Shown: positions 24,859 to 35,268 of the stretch, in pieces
Numbering within the stretch: the stretch's first letter is position 1
How the letters are laid out: the number at the start of each line of letters is the position of its first letter
NCBI RefSeq assembly: GCF_000350525.1
Contig: NZ_AOCN01000004.1
Coordinates: 1 to 64,000 of the forward strand
Reading direction: 5' to 3'
Source of the DNA: Leucobacter salsicius M1-8
GTDB lineage: Bacteria; Actinomycetota; Actinomycetes; Actinomycetales; Microbacteriaceae
Length of the DNA: 64,000 nt
Translations under genes and position numbers: made by a program
The notes under the pieces: model-generated
Told to the model about the DNA's origin: nothing
Databases searched by the model: none
The model's input: the letters and a program-made list of their open reading frames with translations, nothing else

Positions 24859-27222
24859 ATGACCGCTGCACAGCCCGTTCACCCGGCCGACGACCACACC
24901 ATCATTCGCGTGCGGGGCGCCCGCGAGCACAACCTCAAGAGCGTCGACATCGACCTACCCAAGCGCCGTCTCACCGCGTTCACCGGGGTCTCGGGCTCGG
25001 GCAAGAGCTCGCTCGTGTTCAGCACGATTGCGGCCGAGTCTCAACGGCTCATCAACGAGACCTACAGCACCTTTGTGCAGGGCTTCATGCCGCAGCAAGC
25101 ACGCCCCGACGCCGATGTGCTCGAGGGCCTCACGACCGCGATCATCGTCGACCAGGAGCGCATGGGCGCGAACCCACGCTCGACGGTCGGCACGGCCACC
25201 GACGTAAATGCGATGCTCCGGATCATGTTTTCGCGCCTCGGGGCGCCGCACATCGGCGGCCCGCAGGCGTTCTCCTTTAACGTTGCGTCGATCAGCGGCG
25301 CGGGCGCCGTCACCCTGGAGAAGGGCGGCAAGCAGGTGAAAGAGCGGCGCAGCTTCGAGGTACTCGGCGGCATGTGCGCGAAGTGCGAGGGGCGCGGGAG
25401 CGTCAGCGACTTCGCCCTCGACGAGCTGTACGACGCCTCGAAATCGCTGAACGATGGCGCGCTCACCGTGCCCGGCTACAGCATGGACGGTTGGTACGGC
25501 CGCGTGTTCGGCGCGATGCTGCCGATGGACACCCCCATCAAGGACTTCACCGAGGACCAGCTGCACGATCTGCTCTACAAGGAGCCGGTCAAGGTGAAGG
25601 CCGACGGCGTGAATGTCACTTACGAGGGACTTATTCCGCGCATTCAAAAGTCGATGCTGTCAAAAGATCGTGACGCGATGCAGCCCCACATTCGCGCCTT
25701 CGTAGACCGCGCCATCGTGTTTCACGCGTGCCCCGCCTGTGGCGGCACGCGCCTCAACGACTCGGCCCGTTCCTCCCTCATCGCTGGCAAGTCGATCGCC
25801 GATGTCTGCGCAATGCAGATCAGTGACCTGGCCGAGTGGGTGCGCCAGGTCGATGATCCGGGGCTTGCGCCGCTGACGCTCAAGCTCACTGAGACCCTCG
25901 ATTCATTCGTACAGATCGGGCTTGGGTATCTCAGCCTCGACCGCCCCACCGGAACGCTCTCGGGCGGCGAATCGCAGCGCACCAAGATGATTCGGCACCT
26001 GGGCTCGGCCCTCACCGACGCGACCTACGTGTTCGATGAGCCGTCCATTGGGCTGCACCCGCATGACATTCAGCGCATGAATCAGCTGCTGCTCAAACTG
26101 CGCGACAAAGGCAACACGGTGCTCGTGGTGGAACACAAGCCCGAGATGATCGAGATCGCCGACCACGTCGTTGATCTCGGGCCGCGAGCTGGCAGCCACG
26201 GCGGCGAGATCTGCTTCGAAGGCACGGTCGAGGAGCTGCGCGCGTCGGGCACACTCACGGGCATCCACCTCGACGACCGCGCCCGGGTGAAGGAATCCGT
26301 GCGATCGGCAACCGGCCAGATCGAGGTACGCGGGGCGACCGAAAACAACCTCAAGAACATCGACGTCGACGTGCCGCTGGGAGTGCTGTGCGTGTTCACG
26401 GGCGTCGCGGGCTCAGGCAAGAGCTCGCTGATTCGCAGCTCGGTGTCGGGCCGTGAGGGGGTGGTGACGGTCGACCAGGGAGCAATCAAGGGCTCGCGCC
26501 GCTCAAATCCGGCCACCTATACGGGACTGCTCGACCCGGTACGCACCGCGTTCGCGAAGGCCAACGGGGTGAAGCCCGCACTCTTCAGCGCGAACTCCGA
26601 GGGTGCCTGCCCCGAGTGCAAGGGCGCGGGCATCATCTACACCGACCTCGGCATGATGGCGACGATGGAGAGCGTGTGTCCCGTGTGCGACGGCCAGCGC
26701 TTCGACGCGGCGGTGCTCGAGTACACGCTGGGCGGCAAGAACATCGCCGAGGTGCTCGACCTGTCCATGAGCGACGCGCACGAGTTCTTCACCCGGGCCG
26801 AGTCGAAGGTGCCCAAGGCCGCGAAGATCCTCGCCAAGCTCGTGGACGTGGGGATCGGCTACATCAAGCTCGGCCAGCCGCTGTCGACGCTGTCGGGCGG
26901 CGAGCGGCAGCGCCTCAAGCTTGCGATCCACATGCTCGAGGACGCCGACGTGTACGTGCTCGACGAGCCGACGACCGGGCTGCACCTCGCCGATGTCGAG
27001 CAGTTACTCGGGCTCCTCGACCGGCTCGTCGATGCAGGCAAGAGCGTCATCGTGATCGAGCACCATCAGGCCGTCATGGCGCACGCCGACTGGATCATCG
27101 ATCTCGGCCCGGGCGCCGGCCACGAGGGCGGCACCATCGTGTTCGAGGGGACGCCCGCGGCGCTCATCGCCGACGGGTCAACGCTCACGGCGCAGCACCT
27201 CGCCGCCTACGTCGGTGCGTAG
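24859..27222 (+). CDS. UvrA-like ABC ATPase lacking the UvrB-binding domain (DrrC-like)
   Basis: The protein has 787 residues with two ATP-binding halves ([18 protein letters not shown], then [21 protein letters not shown]) and zinc-type pairs [22 protein letters not shown] and CPVCDGQ. Excision-repair UvrA has about 950 residues. Here the chain passes directly from RLGAPH to AFSFN, where the UvrB-binding domain would lie. That layout fits the class II/DrrC group linked to drug resistance or DNA protection. The ATG at 24859 is the family-like start; 26 extra codons upstream are not used. It ends at a 56-base palindrome. Confidence 0.88.
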   Translation: MTAAQPVHPADDHTIIRVRGAREHNLKSVDIDLPKRRLTAFTGVSGSGKSSLVFSTIAAESQRLINETYSTFVQGFMPQQARPDADVLEGLTTAIIVDQERMGANPRSTVGTATDVNAMLRIMFSRLGAPHIGGPQAFSFNVASISGAGAVTLEKGGKQVKERRSFEVLGGMCAKCEGRGSVSDFALDELYDASKSLNDGALTVPGYSMDGWYGRVFGAMLPMDTPIKDFTEDQLHDLLYKEPVKVKADGVNVTYEGLIPRIQKSMLSKDRDAMQPHIRAFVDRAIVFHACPACGGTRLNDSARSSLIAGKSIADVCAMQISDLAEWVRQVDDPGLAPLTLKLTETLDSFVQIGLGYLSLDRPTGTLSGGESQRTKMIRHLGSALTDATYVFDEPSIGLHPHDIQRMNQLLLKLRDKGNTVLVVEHKPEMIEIADHVVDLGPRAGSHGGEICFEGTVEELRASGTLTGIHLDDRARVKESVRSATGQIEVRGATENNLKNIDVDVPLGVLCVFTGVAGSGKSSLIRSSVSGREGVVTVDQGAIKGSRRSNPATYTGLLDPVRTAFAKANGVKPALFSANSEGACPECKGAGIIYTDLGMMATMESVCPVCDGQRFDAAVLEYTLGGKNIAEVLDLSMSDAHEFFTRAESKVPKAAKILAKLVDVGIGYIKLGQPLSTLSGGERQRLKLAIHMLEDADVYVLDEPTTGLHLADVEQLLGLLDRLVDAGKSVIVIEHHQAVMAHADWIIDLGPGAGHEGGTIVFEGTPAALIADGSTLTAQHLAAYVGA

Positions 27223-27237
27223 GCCGCGTCTCACGCC

Positions 27238-27293
27238 GTTGGGGCCAAATCTGGGGGTAATGGCGCACCATATCCCCCAGATTTGGCCCCAAC
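27238..27293. repeat. Near-perfect 56-base palindrome between convergent genes
   Basis: Twenty-base perfect arms (27238-27257 and 27274-27293), beginning GTTGGGGCCAAATCTGGGGG, surround a loop whose ATGG/CCAT bases can pair again. It lies between the uvrA-like gene and the convergent LOG gene. It could act as a bidirectional terminator, although no T tract follows on either side. Confidence 0.75.
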
Positions 27294-27341
27294 ACAACTA
27301 TTGAGAGGCGCGACGCGTTGACCGGCGTGACCAGCCTGTGG

Positions 27342-28394
27342 TTACTGCGGCGCGCTGTCGAGCTGGTTGAGTGCCCGGATCAGTCGGTGCAGCTCGCCGA
27401 CCGCGCGGCGGCGCGGGGTGAACACAATCCGCGGCAGATCGAGCTGGTCCCGATCGGCGACCTCAGCATCGAGCGGCCCGGTGGCCTCGATCCGGCCCGA
27501 GTCCAGTAGTCCTGCGAAGTTCTCGTTGAGTTGCTCGATCTCGGCGGCACTGGGCACAGCCTTGAGCCGAACAACGAGCGAGTCCCCCACCCAGCGCAGC
27601 GAGTCGTAGTTGCGCCAGAAACCGACAATTTCGGCGGTCGCAGCCTTGGCCGAGTCCGTGATGAGCACACGGTCAAGATCGTTGATGGCGATGTAGCCGC
27701 CGCCCGCGAGCTCCTCGGTGATGAAGCCCGCGAGGTGCTTCCAGTAGCTGCCGCCGGGGCGATCGAGAAACACGATCGGCACGGGCTCCATCTTGCCCGT
27801 CTGCTGCAGCGTGAGCAGCTCAAACGCCTCGTCCATCGTGCCGAACCCTCCGGGCAGGCAGACAAAGCCGCGTGACTCCTTCACCAGCATGAGCTTGCGG
27901 GTGAAGAAGTACTTCATGACGACGCGGTGAGCCTCTATCGAGTCGTCGGGTATCTCAAGGGGCTCCTCGAAGGGTAGCCGGATCGAGACGCCCAGCGACT
28001 GGCCGTCGCCTGCGCCGCTGGCGGCAGCCTCCATGATGCCCGGGCCCGCCCCCGTCACTACCATCCAGCCGCGCTCGGCGAGCTGCTTCGCCACGTCCTC
28101 GGTCTTGAGCCACAGCGGATCGTGCGGCTGCGTGCGCGCCGATCCAAACACCGTCACTTTGGGGGTGTCGGTGAAGGGCGCGAACAGTCTGAACGCGGCC
28201 CGCATTTCCTCCACCGCGGCGGCAGTTATCTTCAGATTCAACCGCGAAGTGCCATCGGCCCCCAGTCCGATACCGGTCTCCAGAATGCGCCGTACGAGAC
28301 CGCGCTGTTGACCAGCCCCGTGCTCGGTGATGATCGCGTCGAGCTGCTCACGCAGTGTCGTCGCGCTGGACTGGGGATCCTGAGGCTTCGTCAC
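27342..28394 (-). CDS. LOG/TIGR00730 family Rossmann-fold protein
   Basis: The protein has 350 residues. Its Rossmann fold carries the family signature PGGFGTMDEAFE, with VTGAGPGIMEAAASGAG upstream and EPLEIPDDSIEAHRVVMKYFFTRKLML between. Relatives release cytokinin free bases or hydrolyse nucleotide monophosphates (phosphoribohydrolases). An N-terminal extension of about 70 residues and a C-terminal extension go beyond the plain 180-residue LOG proteins, as in the longer actinobacterial group. The start is a GTG at 28394. The gene is convergent with the uvrA-like gene. Confidence 0.82.
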   Translation of the reverse strand: MTKPQDPQSSATTLREQLDAIITEHGAGQQRGLVRRILETGIGLGADGTSRLNLKITAAAVEEMRAAFRLFAPFTDTPKVTVFGSARTQPHDPLWLKTEDVAKQLAERGWMVVTGAGPGIMEAAASGAGDGQSLGVSIRLPFEEPLEIPDDSIEAHRVVMKYFFTRKLMLVKESRGFVCLPGGFGTMDEAFELLTLQQTGKMEPVPIVFLDRPGGSYWKHLAGFITEELAGGGYIAINDLDRVLITDSAKAATAEIVGFWRNYDSLRWVGDSLVVRLKAVPSAAEIEQLNENFAGLLDSGRIEATGPLDAEVADRDQLDLPRIVFTPRRRAVGELHRLIRALNQLDSAPQ

Positions 28395-28488
28395 GCCCCC
28401 AGTCTAGGCCTGGCCGGGGCCACACCCCGGAGAGACGAGAACGCGGCGAGCCGTCGGCCCGCCGCGTTCAAAAAATCGTCTCGAGCGA

Positions 28489-29640
28489 TTAGCCCGTGAA
28501 CACCTCGGGGGCGCCCGACTCGGTCTTGTGACCGATCTCGGCGGCGATCCGGTTGGCCTCCTCGATGAGCGTGGCAACGATCTCTGACTCGGGCACGGTC
28601 TTGATGACCTCTCCCTTGACGAAGATCTGGCCCTTGCCGTTACCTGAGGCAACACCGAGGTCGGCTTCGCGCGCCTCGCCGGGGCCGTTCACAACGCACC
28701 CCATGACGGCGACGCGCAGCGGCACGCTCATGCCTTCGAGGCCCTTCGTGACCTCTTCGGCAAGCGTGTATACGTCGACCTGGGCACGGCCGCACGAGGG
28801 GCACGACACGATCTCGAGCTTGCGCTCCCGCAGGTTGAGCGACTGCAGAATCTGCAGGCCGACCTTGACCTCTTCCACCGGGGGCGCCGACAGCGAGACG
28901 CGAATCGTGTCGCCGATGCCCTCCGAGAGCAGGATGCCGAACGCGGTCGCGCTCTTGATCGTGCCCTGGAACGCCGGGCCTGCCTCGGTCACGCCGAGGT
29001 GCAGCGGCCAGTCGCCACGCTCGGAGAGCATGCGGTACGCCTTCACCATCACGATGGGGTCGTTGTGCTTCACCGAAATCTTGAAGTCGTGGAAGTCGTG
29101 TTCTTCGAACAGCGAAGCCTCCCAGATCGCGCTCTCCACGAGCGCTTCGGGGGTCGCCTTGCCGTACTTCTGCAGCAGGCGCGGGTCAAGCGATCCGGCA
29201 TTCACGCCAATACGAATTGAGGTGCCAGCGGCCTTCGCGCGCCTGGCGATCTCGCCCACCTGGTCGTCGAACTTGCGAATATTGCCGGGGTTCACACGCA
29301 CCGCGGCGCAGCCAGCATCGATCGCGGCGTACACGTAGTTCGGCTGGAAGTGAATGTCAGCGATGACCGGAATCTGGCTCTTCATCGCGATGATCGGCAG
29401 CGCCTCTGCATCGTCGCGGCTGGGGCAGGCAACGCGCACAATGTCGCAGCCTGATGCCGTCAGCTCAGCGATCTGCTGCAGGGTCGAGTTGATGTCGGTC
29501 GTGGGAGTCGTAGTCATCGACTGCACCGACACGGGAGCGTCACCGCCGACCATGACGGAGCCCACCTTGATCTTGCGGGTCTTCCTCCGAGGTGCGAGAA
29601 CTTCAGGGACCTTCGGCATTCCGAGATTAATTGCAGCCAC
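28489..29640 (-). CDS. ispG: 4-hydroxy-3-methylbut-2-en-1-yl diphosphate synthase
   Basis: The protein has 383 residues. It reduces methylerythritol cyclodiphosphate in the non-mevalonate isoprenoid pathway with a [4Fe-4S] cluster. [20 protein letters not shown] is the family start, [20 protein letters not shown] follows, and the cluster ligands are in [12 protein letters not shown] and [10 protein letters not shown]. Two GTG codons (29640 and 29658) could start it; 29640 gives the family-typical AAINLGMP beginning. It ends the dxr-rip1-ispG block. Confidence 0.95.
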   Translation of the reverse strand: MAAINLGMPKVPEVLAPRRKTRKIKVGSVMVGGDAPVSVQSMTTTPTTDINSTLQQIAELTASGCDIVRVACPSRDDAEALPIIAMKSQIPVIADIHFQPNYVYAAIDAGCAAVRVNPGNIRKFDDQVGEIARRAKAAGTSIRIGVNAGSLDPRLLQKYGKATPEALVESAIWEASLFEEHDFHDFKISVKHNDPIVMVKAYRMLSERGDWPLHLGVTEAGPAFQGTIKSATAFGILLSEGIGDTIRVSLSAPPVEEVKVGLQILQSLNLRERKLEIVSCPSCGRAQVDVYTLAEEVTKGLEGMSVPLRVAVMGCVVNGPGEAREADLGVASGNGKGQIFVKGEVIKTVPESEIVATLIEEANRIAAEIGHKTESGAPEVFTG

Positions 29641-29736
29641 GAAGAAGATTCTAGCCACGCCAGCTGCGTGCGCGCCCAGTGGCGCGCGCAGCCGGCTGGC
29701 TCGGGTGTGCTCCGCGCCGGATCGCGCCGGATCCCG

Positions 29737-31158
29737 CTAGCCGAACAGTGAGACCGGTTTCACGAGATCCGCGTAGACGAGCAGAATGCTCATCGCCCCG
29801 AGCACCACGACGACCGCAAACGTCACGGGCACCATTTTCGCGGTGTCAACGGGGCCCGGGTCGGGCTTGCCAAACAGCTTGGCGAGGCGGCGCTTCGCCC
29901 CCTCGTGCAGCGCGCCCACGACGTGGCCGCCGTCGAGCGGCATGAGCGGCACGAGGTTGAACACGAACAGTGCGACATTGAGCGAGCCGAGCAGCCCAAA
30001 CAGCGTCTGCGCGCGCGCTGCCACGTCGATCTCGCTGGCGCTTGCGACCTCGCCCGCGATGCGGCCCACTCCGACCACGCTGATGGGTCCGTTCGGATCG
30101 CGCGCTTCGGTACCAAACGCGGCGTTCCACACGTCCACCATGCGCTCGGGCAGGCGCACGACGATGCCAACCACCTGCTCGATGTTTTGCCCGACGTAGG
30201 CGGGCACCTCGGTGATGGGCTGGCGCACTTGCTCGCTCGCGGGCGTCGCCCCGATCATGCCGACGGTCTCGGTGAGATAGGTGCCGTCTGCGCCCTTCAC
30301 CGCTTGACCGTTTTCGTTGGCCACGGCGCGCTCGTTAGGTTCGGGGGTGAGCTCCACGATCTCCTGCACGCCGTCACGCTCGATGACTACGGCGAGCGGG
30401 GTTCCCGGAGCGGCACTCACCGTGTCACGAAACTGATCCCAGCTCGTGATCTCGGTGCCGTCCACGGCAATCATTTTGTCGCCGGGCTGCAGCCCCGCCG
30501 CAGCGGCGGGTGCCGCGGGGTCCTCAGCGGAACAGGACGTCGCGCTGCTCGAGGCGGGAATGAGGCACTCGCTCACCTGTCCCAGTGTCGTCGAGAACTG
30601 CGGCACCCCAAAACCCACAAACACGATCGCAAAGAACACAAACGCGAGCACGAGGTTCATGAACGGGCCACCGAGCATGATGATGACCTTTTTCCATACC
30701 GGAAGCCGGTAGAAGGTGCGGTGGTCTTCGCCCTCGGCGATGGTTTCTGCGCTCGCGAGCCGGGCCTCGTCAACAAGGCCCGCGATACCTCGACGGGACT
30801 CCTGCTTGCGCTGTTCGTCTGCGGCCACGGCTTCACCGCGTGTGGCGTGAGCGCTCTCCTCGACGACCGAGTTCAAGAACCCCGTGGTCGAGGCACGCGG
30901 CGCCTCCCCCGGCTTGTTGGGCGGGTACATCCCCGTCATGGCGACGTAGCCGCCGAGCGGAATCATTTTGACCCCGTACTCGGTCTCGCCCTTCTTACGC
31001 GACCACAGGGTCTTGCCGAAGCCCACCATGTACTGCGTCACCTTGACGCCGAACAGCTTGGCGGGCACGAGGTGCCCGATCTCGTGCAGCCCGATGGATA
31101 CACCGAGACCGACGAGAACGATCAGGATCCCCAGCACGTAGAGCAGCACGTTTATCAC
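29737..31158 (-). CDS. Site-2 intramembrane metalloprotease (Rip1/RseP type)
   Basis: The protein has 473 residues. HEIGH at 25-29 in the first helix gives the zinc ligands, and FNLVPLMPLDGGHV near the C-terminus gives the third. A PDZ domain lies near 205-260 (GLQPGDKMIAVDGTEITSW). A large charged insert of about 70 residues separates the first helix from the second. The family cleaves anti-sigma factors in the membrane. The gene lies between dxr and ispG, an order that is common in actinobacteria. The start is a GTG at 31158. Confidence 0.92.
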   Translation of the reverse strand: MINVLLYVLGILIVLVGLGVSIGLHEIGHLVPAKLFGVKVTQYMVGFGKTLWSRKKGETEYGVKMIPLGGYVAMTGMYPPNKPGEAPRASTTGFLNSVVEESAHATRGEAVAADEQRKQESRRGIAGLVDEARLASAETIAEGEDHRTFYRLPVWKKVIIMLGGPFMNLVLAFVFFAIVFVGFGVPQFSTTLGQVSECLIPASSSATSCSAEDPAAPAAAAGLQPGDKMIAVDGTEITSWDQFRDTVSAAPGTPLAVVIERDGVQEIVELTPEPNERAVANENGQAVKGADGTYLTETVGMIGATPASEQVRQPITEVPAYVGQNIEQVVGIVVRLPERMVDVWNAAFGTEARDPNGPISVVGVGRIAGEVASASEIDVAARAQTLFGLLGSLNVALFVFNLVPLMPLDGGHVVGALHEGAKRRLAKLFGKPDPGPVDTAKMVPVTFAVVVVLGAMSILLVYADLVKPVSLFG

Positions 31159-31283
31159 GGGTTTAGATTACTGGCCCGCGCTGTGGAGTCTCGGGGAGAC
31201 GGCTGGATTCTGCGACTCGCAAGCTCGCGCAGAATTACCTGGGGTGTGGCCCACGCACCCTAGCGGGGGGATGCCCGCGCAGC

Positions 31284-32372
31284 TTAGCGGGCGTGGCCCG
31301 CGATCACCTTCTCGGCCCGCTCACGAGCCCAGCGTTCCGCCTCCGCGAGCGTGTCGAGTGTCAGGTCGGCCGGCGCCTCGTGTGCTTCGAGCACCTCGCG
31401 CACGGTGTCCACGATGCCGGTGAACGGGATGCGCCCCTCATGGAAGGCGTCGACGGCCTCCTCGTTCGCGGCGTTAAACACGGCCGGGAACGTTTTGCGG
31501 GCGCGCCCCACCTGCTTCGCCACGTCGACCGCGGGAAAGGCTGCTGAATCGAGCGGCTCAAATTCCCAAGAGGTTGCACGGGTCCAGTCGAGAGGCCTGC
31601 CGACGCCGCCGAGGCGCTCGGGCCAGGTGAGGCCGAGGGCGATGGGCAGCCGCATGTCGGGCGGCGAGGCCTGCGCGATCGTCGACCCGTCGATGAACTC
31701 GACCATGGAGTGCACGATCGACTGCGGGTGCACCACAACGTCGATGTCGCCGTAGGAAACGTTGAACAGCAGGTGCGCTTCGATGACCTCGAGGCCTTTA
31801 TTGACGAGCGTGGCGGAGTTCGTGGTGACGACGCGGCCCATGTCCCAGGTGGGGTGCGCAAGCGCCTGCGCGGGTGTGACACTCGCGAGCTCGGCGCGGC
31901 TGCGGCCGCGGAATGGCCCGCCCGACGCGGTGAGCACGAGCCTGCGCACCTCGCCCGCGCTGCCCGATCGCAGCGCCTGCGCAATGGCCGAGTGTTCGGA
32001 GTCGACGGGCACAATCTGTCCCGGCTGCGCGAGATCGCGCACGAGGTCGCCTCCCACGATCAGGGATTCCTTGTTCGCGAGGGCCAGCGTGCGACCCGAC
32101 TTGAGCGCGGCGATAGTGGGGGCGAGGCCCACCGATCCGGTAATGCCGTTGAGTACCACATCGGCCTCGACGTCTTCGATGAGCGTGACGGCTTCCTGTG
32201 CGCCGAGGCCCGTGTGCTCGACGTTAAACTCCTCGGCCTGCTCAGCAACGCGGGCCGCGTTGCTGCCAGCGATGAGTCCGGCGACCTGAAACTTTTCGGG
32301 GTTCGCACGAATGACGTCGAGCGCCTGCTCGCCGATTGAACCGGTGGATCCCAAGATGATGACGCGCTTCAT
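31284..32372 (-). CDS. dxr: 1-deoxy-D-xylulose 5-phosphate reductoisomerase
   Basis: The protein has 362 residues. It makes methylerythritol phosphate from deoxyxylulose phosphate with NADPH. ILGSTGSIGEQALDVI binds the cofactor, LANKESLIVGG and DSEHSAIAQAL carry metal and substrate residues, and LTASGGPFRG with MGRVVTTNSATLVNKG forms the active-site loop. The length is slightly short of the usual 380-400. The ATG at 32372 has GGAGGC in front. It is followed by rip1 and ispG on the same strand. Confidence 0.95.
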   Translation of the reverse strand: MKRVIILGSTGSIGEQALDVIRANPEKFQVAGLIAGSNAARVAEQAEEFNVEHTGLGAQEAVTLIEDVEADVVLNGITGSVGLAPTIAALKSGRTLALANKESLIVGGDLVRDLAQPGQIVPVDSEHSAIAQALRSGSAGEVRRLVLTASGGPFRGRSRAELASVTPAQALAHPTWDMGRVVTTNSATLVNKGLEVIEAHLLFNVSYGDIDVVVHPQSIVHSMVEFIDGSTIAQASPPDMRLPIALGLTWPERLGGVGRPLDWTRATSWEFEPLDSAAFPAVDVAKQVGRARKTFPAVFNAANEEAVDAFHEGRIPFTGIVDTVREVLEAHEAPADLTLDTLAEAERWARERAEKVIAGHAR

Positions 32373-32479
32373 GCCTCCATTGTGCCGGATCGGGCCGTGC
32401 GCTCACTCGCGCATACGCAAACCGCCCCGGGCTGGGCAGTTCAGTGAAGCCGGGCACGGGGCGGACAGGATGCGACTGA

Positions 32480-33505
32480 TTACTCGGCGTGGACCGTGCC
32501 GAGAATATCAAGCACGAACACCATCACGTCGTCGGGCTTGTGACCCTGCTGCTCCAGACCGGCCGCGCCGTAGCCGCCGTCTTCAGCGGGCACGACTGAG
32601 ATGATCTGTGAGCCGACCTTCTGGCCCTCCAGTGCCTTCTGGAATCCGCCGATCACCTGGGTGGTGAGGAAGTTCGCGGGCTCGCCACGGCTCCAGCTCG
32701 AGTCGAATTCCTCGCCCGTGCGCCAGATCACGCCACGGTAGTTGACGTACACGCGATCGCCGGGCTTGACCTCTTCGCCTTCACCCTCAATGATGGTCGC
32801 GACCTCGAGCTTGTCGGGTGCCTTCGCTCCCTTGGGCATCGTGATCGTGGGCTCACCGTTCTTGGCGAGCTTCACGGTCGGGAAGCCCTCGGGGGCGGCC
32901 TTCGCCTTGCCCTCAGCCTTATCCAGCAGCTTGTCGAGCTCGAGCGTTCCCGGCTCACCAGCGGGTGCCGTGGCGTCAGAAATCTTGCCGACCTGCATCA
33001 CGACGACGATCGAGTCCTTCTTCGTGATGCCCTCGACACCGGTTGCGGCCGGGTCGGTGTCTGCACCAAAGAACTCCTCGAAGGGTGCTACTACGGTCAC
33101 TTCTTCACCGGGCAGCGCGCAGCGCAGTCCCTCGTACGCCCAGGGCGCAAGCAGCTCGCCGTCGAGCGGCACGTCACTTGCGGGGGCCTGCTGAATAGCC
33201 GAGCCGTCAGCGCCGTTGAACATTGTCATCGCAACGTTCATGGTCTGGCCCTTCTCGGCAATCTTGCCCTCGCCCTCCTTGAGAACCGAACGCTCGAGCG
33301 CCTTGGCCGCTACGGGCGTCTTCGAGGTGATCTTGGCGTCGACACCGACCTCACCCTCAACCTTCAGCGCCTTGCTTGCGTCACCCGGGGCCAGGCATTC
33401 TTTGCCAGCGGCGTCCTTCGACACTGCGCCACCCCCAGCCGAACATCCGGTGATCAGCAGCGCCCCGGCGAGCGCCGCGGGCAGAAGTGCGCGGGAGAGT
33501 TTCAC
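32480..33505 (-). CDS. FKBP-type peptidyl-prolyl isomerase, lipoprotein
   Basis: The protein has 341 residues. A signal peptide ends in the lipobox LITGC, placing Cys21 at the membrane outside the cell. The C-terminal 95 residues form an FKBP domain (GDRVYVNYRGVIWRTGEEFD, VIGGFQKALEGQKVGSQIIS, YGAAGLEQQGHKPDDVMVFV). The middle (about 45-190) looks like a second, degenerate FKBP-like module with GKIAEKGQTMNVAMTMFNG. It should assist folding of exported proteins. The next gene on the strand is dxr, 107 bases away. Confidence 0.9.
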   Translation of the reverse strand: MKLSRALLPAALAGALLITGCSAGGGAVSKDAAGKECLAPGDASKALKVEGEVGVDAKITSKTPVAAKALERSVLKEGEGKIAEKGQTMNVAMTMFNGADGSAIQQAPASDVPLDGELLAPWAYEGLRCALPGEEVTVVAPFEEFFGADTDPAATGVEGITKKDSIVVVMQVGKISDATAPAGEPGTLELDKLLDKAEGKAKAAPEGFPTVKLAKNGEPTITMPKGAKAPDKLEVATIIEGEGEEVKPGDRVYVNYRGVIWRTGEEFDSSWSRGEPANFLTTQVIGGFQKALEGQKVGSQIISVVPAEDGGYGAAGLEQQGHKPDDVMVFVLDILGTVHAE

Positions 33506-33719
33506 GTGAGAGTGTTCCTAACTGGGTGGAGTGCCGCCGGCCGCGCCGGCGCAGTGATTCGAGTATTTCGTATCCTGCTGCCGCCGACCTGTGAGGGGGC
33601 TCCGCGGTCAACCAGCGTCAGCACAATCTCACAGCTCGCTGCCGGAACAGTGTTTGTTTTATGCGACATCTGGCGCCCGTATGCAGTCCCGTTTTTTAGT
33701 ACGATTTCCCCAACCTAAG

Positions 33720-33750
33720 AGCGATGACTATTCCCCCTCTAGCCATCGCT
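33720..33750. terminator. Hairpin in the gap before the FKBP gene
   Basis: Ten-base arms (33720-33729 and 33741-33750) pair with one mismatch and are followed by TTTT on the plus strand. It lies 11 bases past the stop of the minus-strand membrane protein gene. The rest of the 255-bp gap 33506-33760 shows no other clear feature. Confidence 0.4.
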
Positions 33751-33760
33751 TTTAGGCCAG

Positions 33761-34318
33761 TTACTTCTCTAGTACCGATGCGAGTAGCGCGCGTGCCGCC
33801 ATGACCGCCACCACAATGAGCAGCGCCATCGAGGCAACGTCGCAGGCGATGTAGACGTAGTGCCAGACGGATTCGCCAGGGTCAGCACCCTGCAGTACAA
33901 GGTCGGTGCGGGCGTTAAGTGGGGGCCGCACAAACACCACCTTCAAGACGAACACGGCCGCAACGGCCGCCCATGCGGCGAGCCTGCGCCCTTCGATACG
34001 GTGCGCAACCGGCCAGAACGACACGATCGTCAGCGCAAATAGGAGGATACCCTCGGCGACATTAAGCGCCGCGAACACGAGTCGTCCAATTCCGAGCCCC
34101 AGAGGAATGGTGATGCCCTCAGCTTGGAACTTCAGCGGCGCCTCGATGAACGAGATCGCCGCGACCATGCCGAGCCACAAGATCGGAAGCGCCATCCGCC
34201 ACAGTTCGAGTCGCACGTAGCCGCGCGCCAAGCGTGGCTGCGTGGGCGGCTGCGGCGAGCGCTGCTGGGCCGAGCGCTGCTGCGGTGAGCGTGACTTGCG
34301 AGACTTGGACTTCGACAC
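33761..34318 (-). CDS. Membrane protein of unknown function
   Basis: The protein has 185 residues. It begins with a basic, Ser/Gln/Pro-rich tail of about 40 residues with QQRS repeats. Four hydrophobic segments follow, separated by a conserved-looking loop FIEAPLKFQAEGITIPLGLGI. That loop occurs in a family of small bacterial membrane proteins whose role I do not know. The ATG at 34318 is preceded by AAAGGAG. It lies 51 bases before the rsmI stop on the same strand. Confidence 0.75.
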   Translation of the reverse strand: MSKSKSRKSRSPQQRSAQQRSPQPPTQPRLARGYVRLELWRMALPILWLGMVAAISFIEAPLKFQAEGITIPLGLGIGRLVFAALNVAEGILLFALTIVSFWPVAHRIEGRRLAAWAAVAAVFVLKVVFVRPPLNARTDLVLQGADPGESVWHYVYIACDVASMALLIVVAVMAARALLASVLEK

Positions 34319-34369
34319 GGGTAACTCCTTTGGCGGGGTGCTGGTAGACGCGTGGGTGGCCGGGCGCTG

Positions 34370-35185
34370 TTACTTAGCGGCGAGCGCAGCGGCGTAAAGG
34401 TCGCGGGCAGACAGCCCGGTGGCCTCAGCGACCTCGCGGGTCGCGTCCTTCAAGCGTGTGCCTGCGGCTACGCGACGCTGCACGTCGGCGAGCGCGTCCT
34501 CCGGCGATGCCACTGGCGCCTCCCCGGCGGCGATCACGATGACGATCTCACCGCGCACCCCACCTTCGGCCCACTCGGCGAGCTCGGCGAGTCCGCCGCG
34601 CTTCACTTCCTCGTGGAGCTTCGTCAGCTCGCGGCAGACGGCGGCGGGGCGATCCGGCCCAAAATGCGTGGCGAAGTCGGCAAGCGTCGCCGCGAGCCGC
34701 GAGGGAGCCTCGAAGAAGACGAGCGTGCGCCGCTCGCCGGCGAGCTCGGTAAACGCCCGAGCTCGCTCGCCCGCCTTACGCGGCACGAAACCTTCAAAGG
34801 CAAACCGGTCGGTGGGCAGTCCCGACACGGCGAGCGCGGTAACGACAGCGCTCGGCCCGGGGATGCAGGTGACCTCGACGCCCTGTTCGGCGGCGAGCTG
34901 CACGACCCGAAAGCCCGGGTCTGAGACGGTGGGCATGCCCGCATCGCTTACGAGCACGACGTCCTCGTCCCGGGCGCGCTCGACGAGGGAAGCCGCGCGG
35001 TCGTGCTCGTTGTGGTCGTGAAGCGCGATGAGCTCAGGCCGATTTTCAATGCCGAGCAGGCGCAGCAGCTGGATGGTGTGCCTCGTGTCCTCCGCCGCGA
35101 TCACCGTCGCTGCTTCGAAGGTTTCGCGCAGTCGGGTGGAGGCGTCGCCGAGGTTGCCGATCGGGGTGGCTGCGAGCAAGATCAT
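34370..35185 (-). CDS. rsmI: 16S rRNA (cytidine-1402-2'-O)-methyltransferase
   Basis: The protein has 271 residues. The tetrapyrrole-methylase-type fold starts ILLAATPIGNLGDASTRLRE, followed by AAEDTRHTIQLLRLLGI, VLVSDAGMPTVSDPGFRVV, CIPGPSAVVTALAVSGLPTD and the FEGFVPRK signature. The ATG at 35185 with GGAGGC is the family start; the longer frame to 35416 is rejected because it runs over the divergent promoter. It methylates the ribosomal decoding centre. Confidence 0.95.
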   Translation of the reverse strand: MILLAATPIGNLGDASTRLRETFEAATVIAAEDTRHTIQLLRLLGIENRPELIALHDHNEHDRAASLVERARDEDVVLVSDAGMPTVSDPGFRVVQLAAEQGVEVTCIPGPSAVVTALAVSGLPTDRFAFEGFVPRKAGERARAFTELAGERRTLVFFEAPSRLAATLADFATHFGPDRPAAVCRELTKLHEEVKRGGLAELAEWAEGGVRGEIVIVIAAGEAPVASPEDALADVQRRVAAGTRLKDATREVAEATGLSARDLYAAALAAK

Positions 35186-35268
35186 GCCTCCATCGTAGGC
35201 GCTGCTTGATGGGCGTTGCCGCCGCCGTGTAGGCATTGCCGCAGGCGCCCACTGCGAGAATGGGAGGC

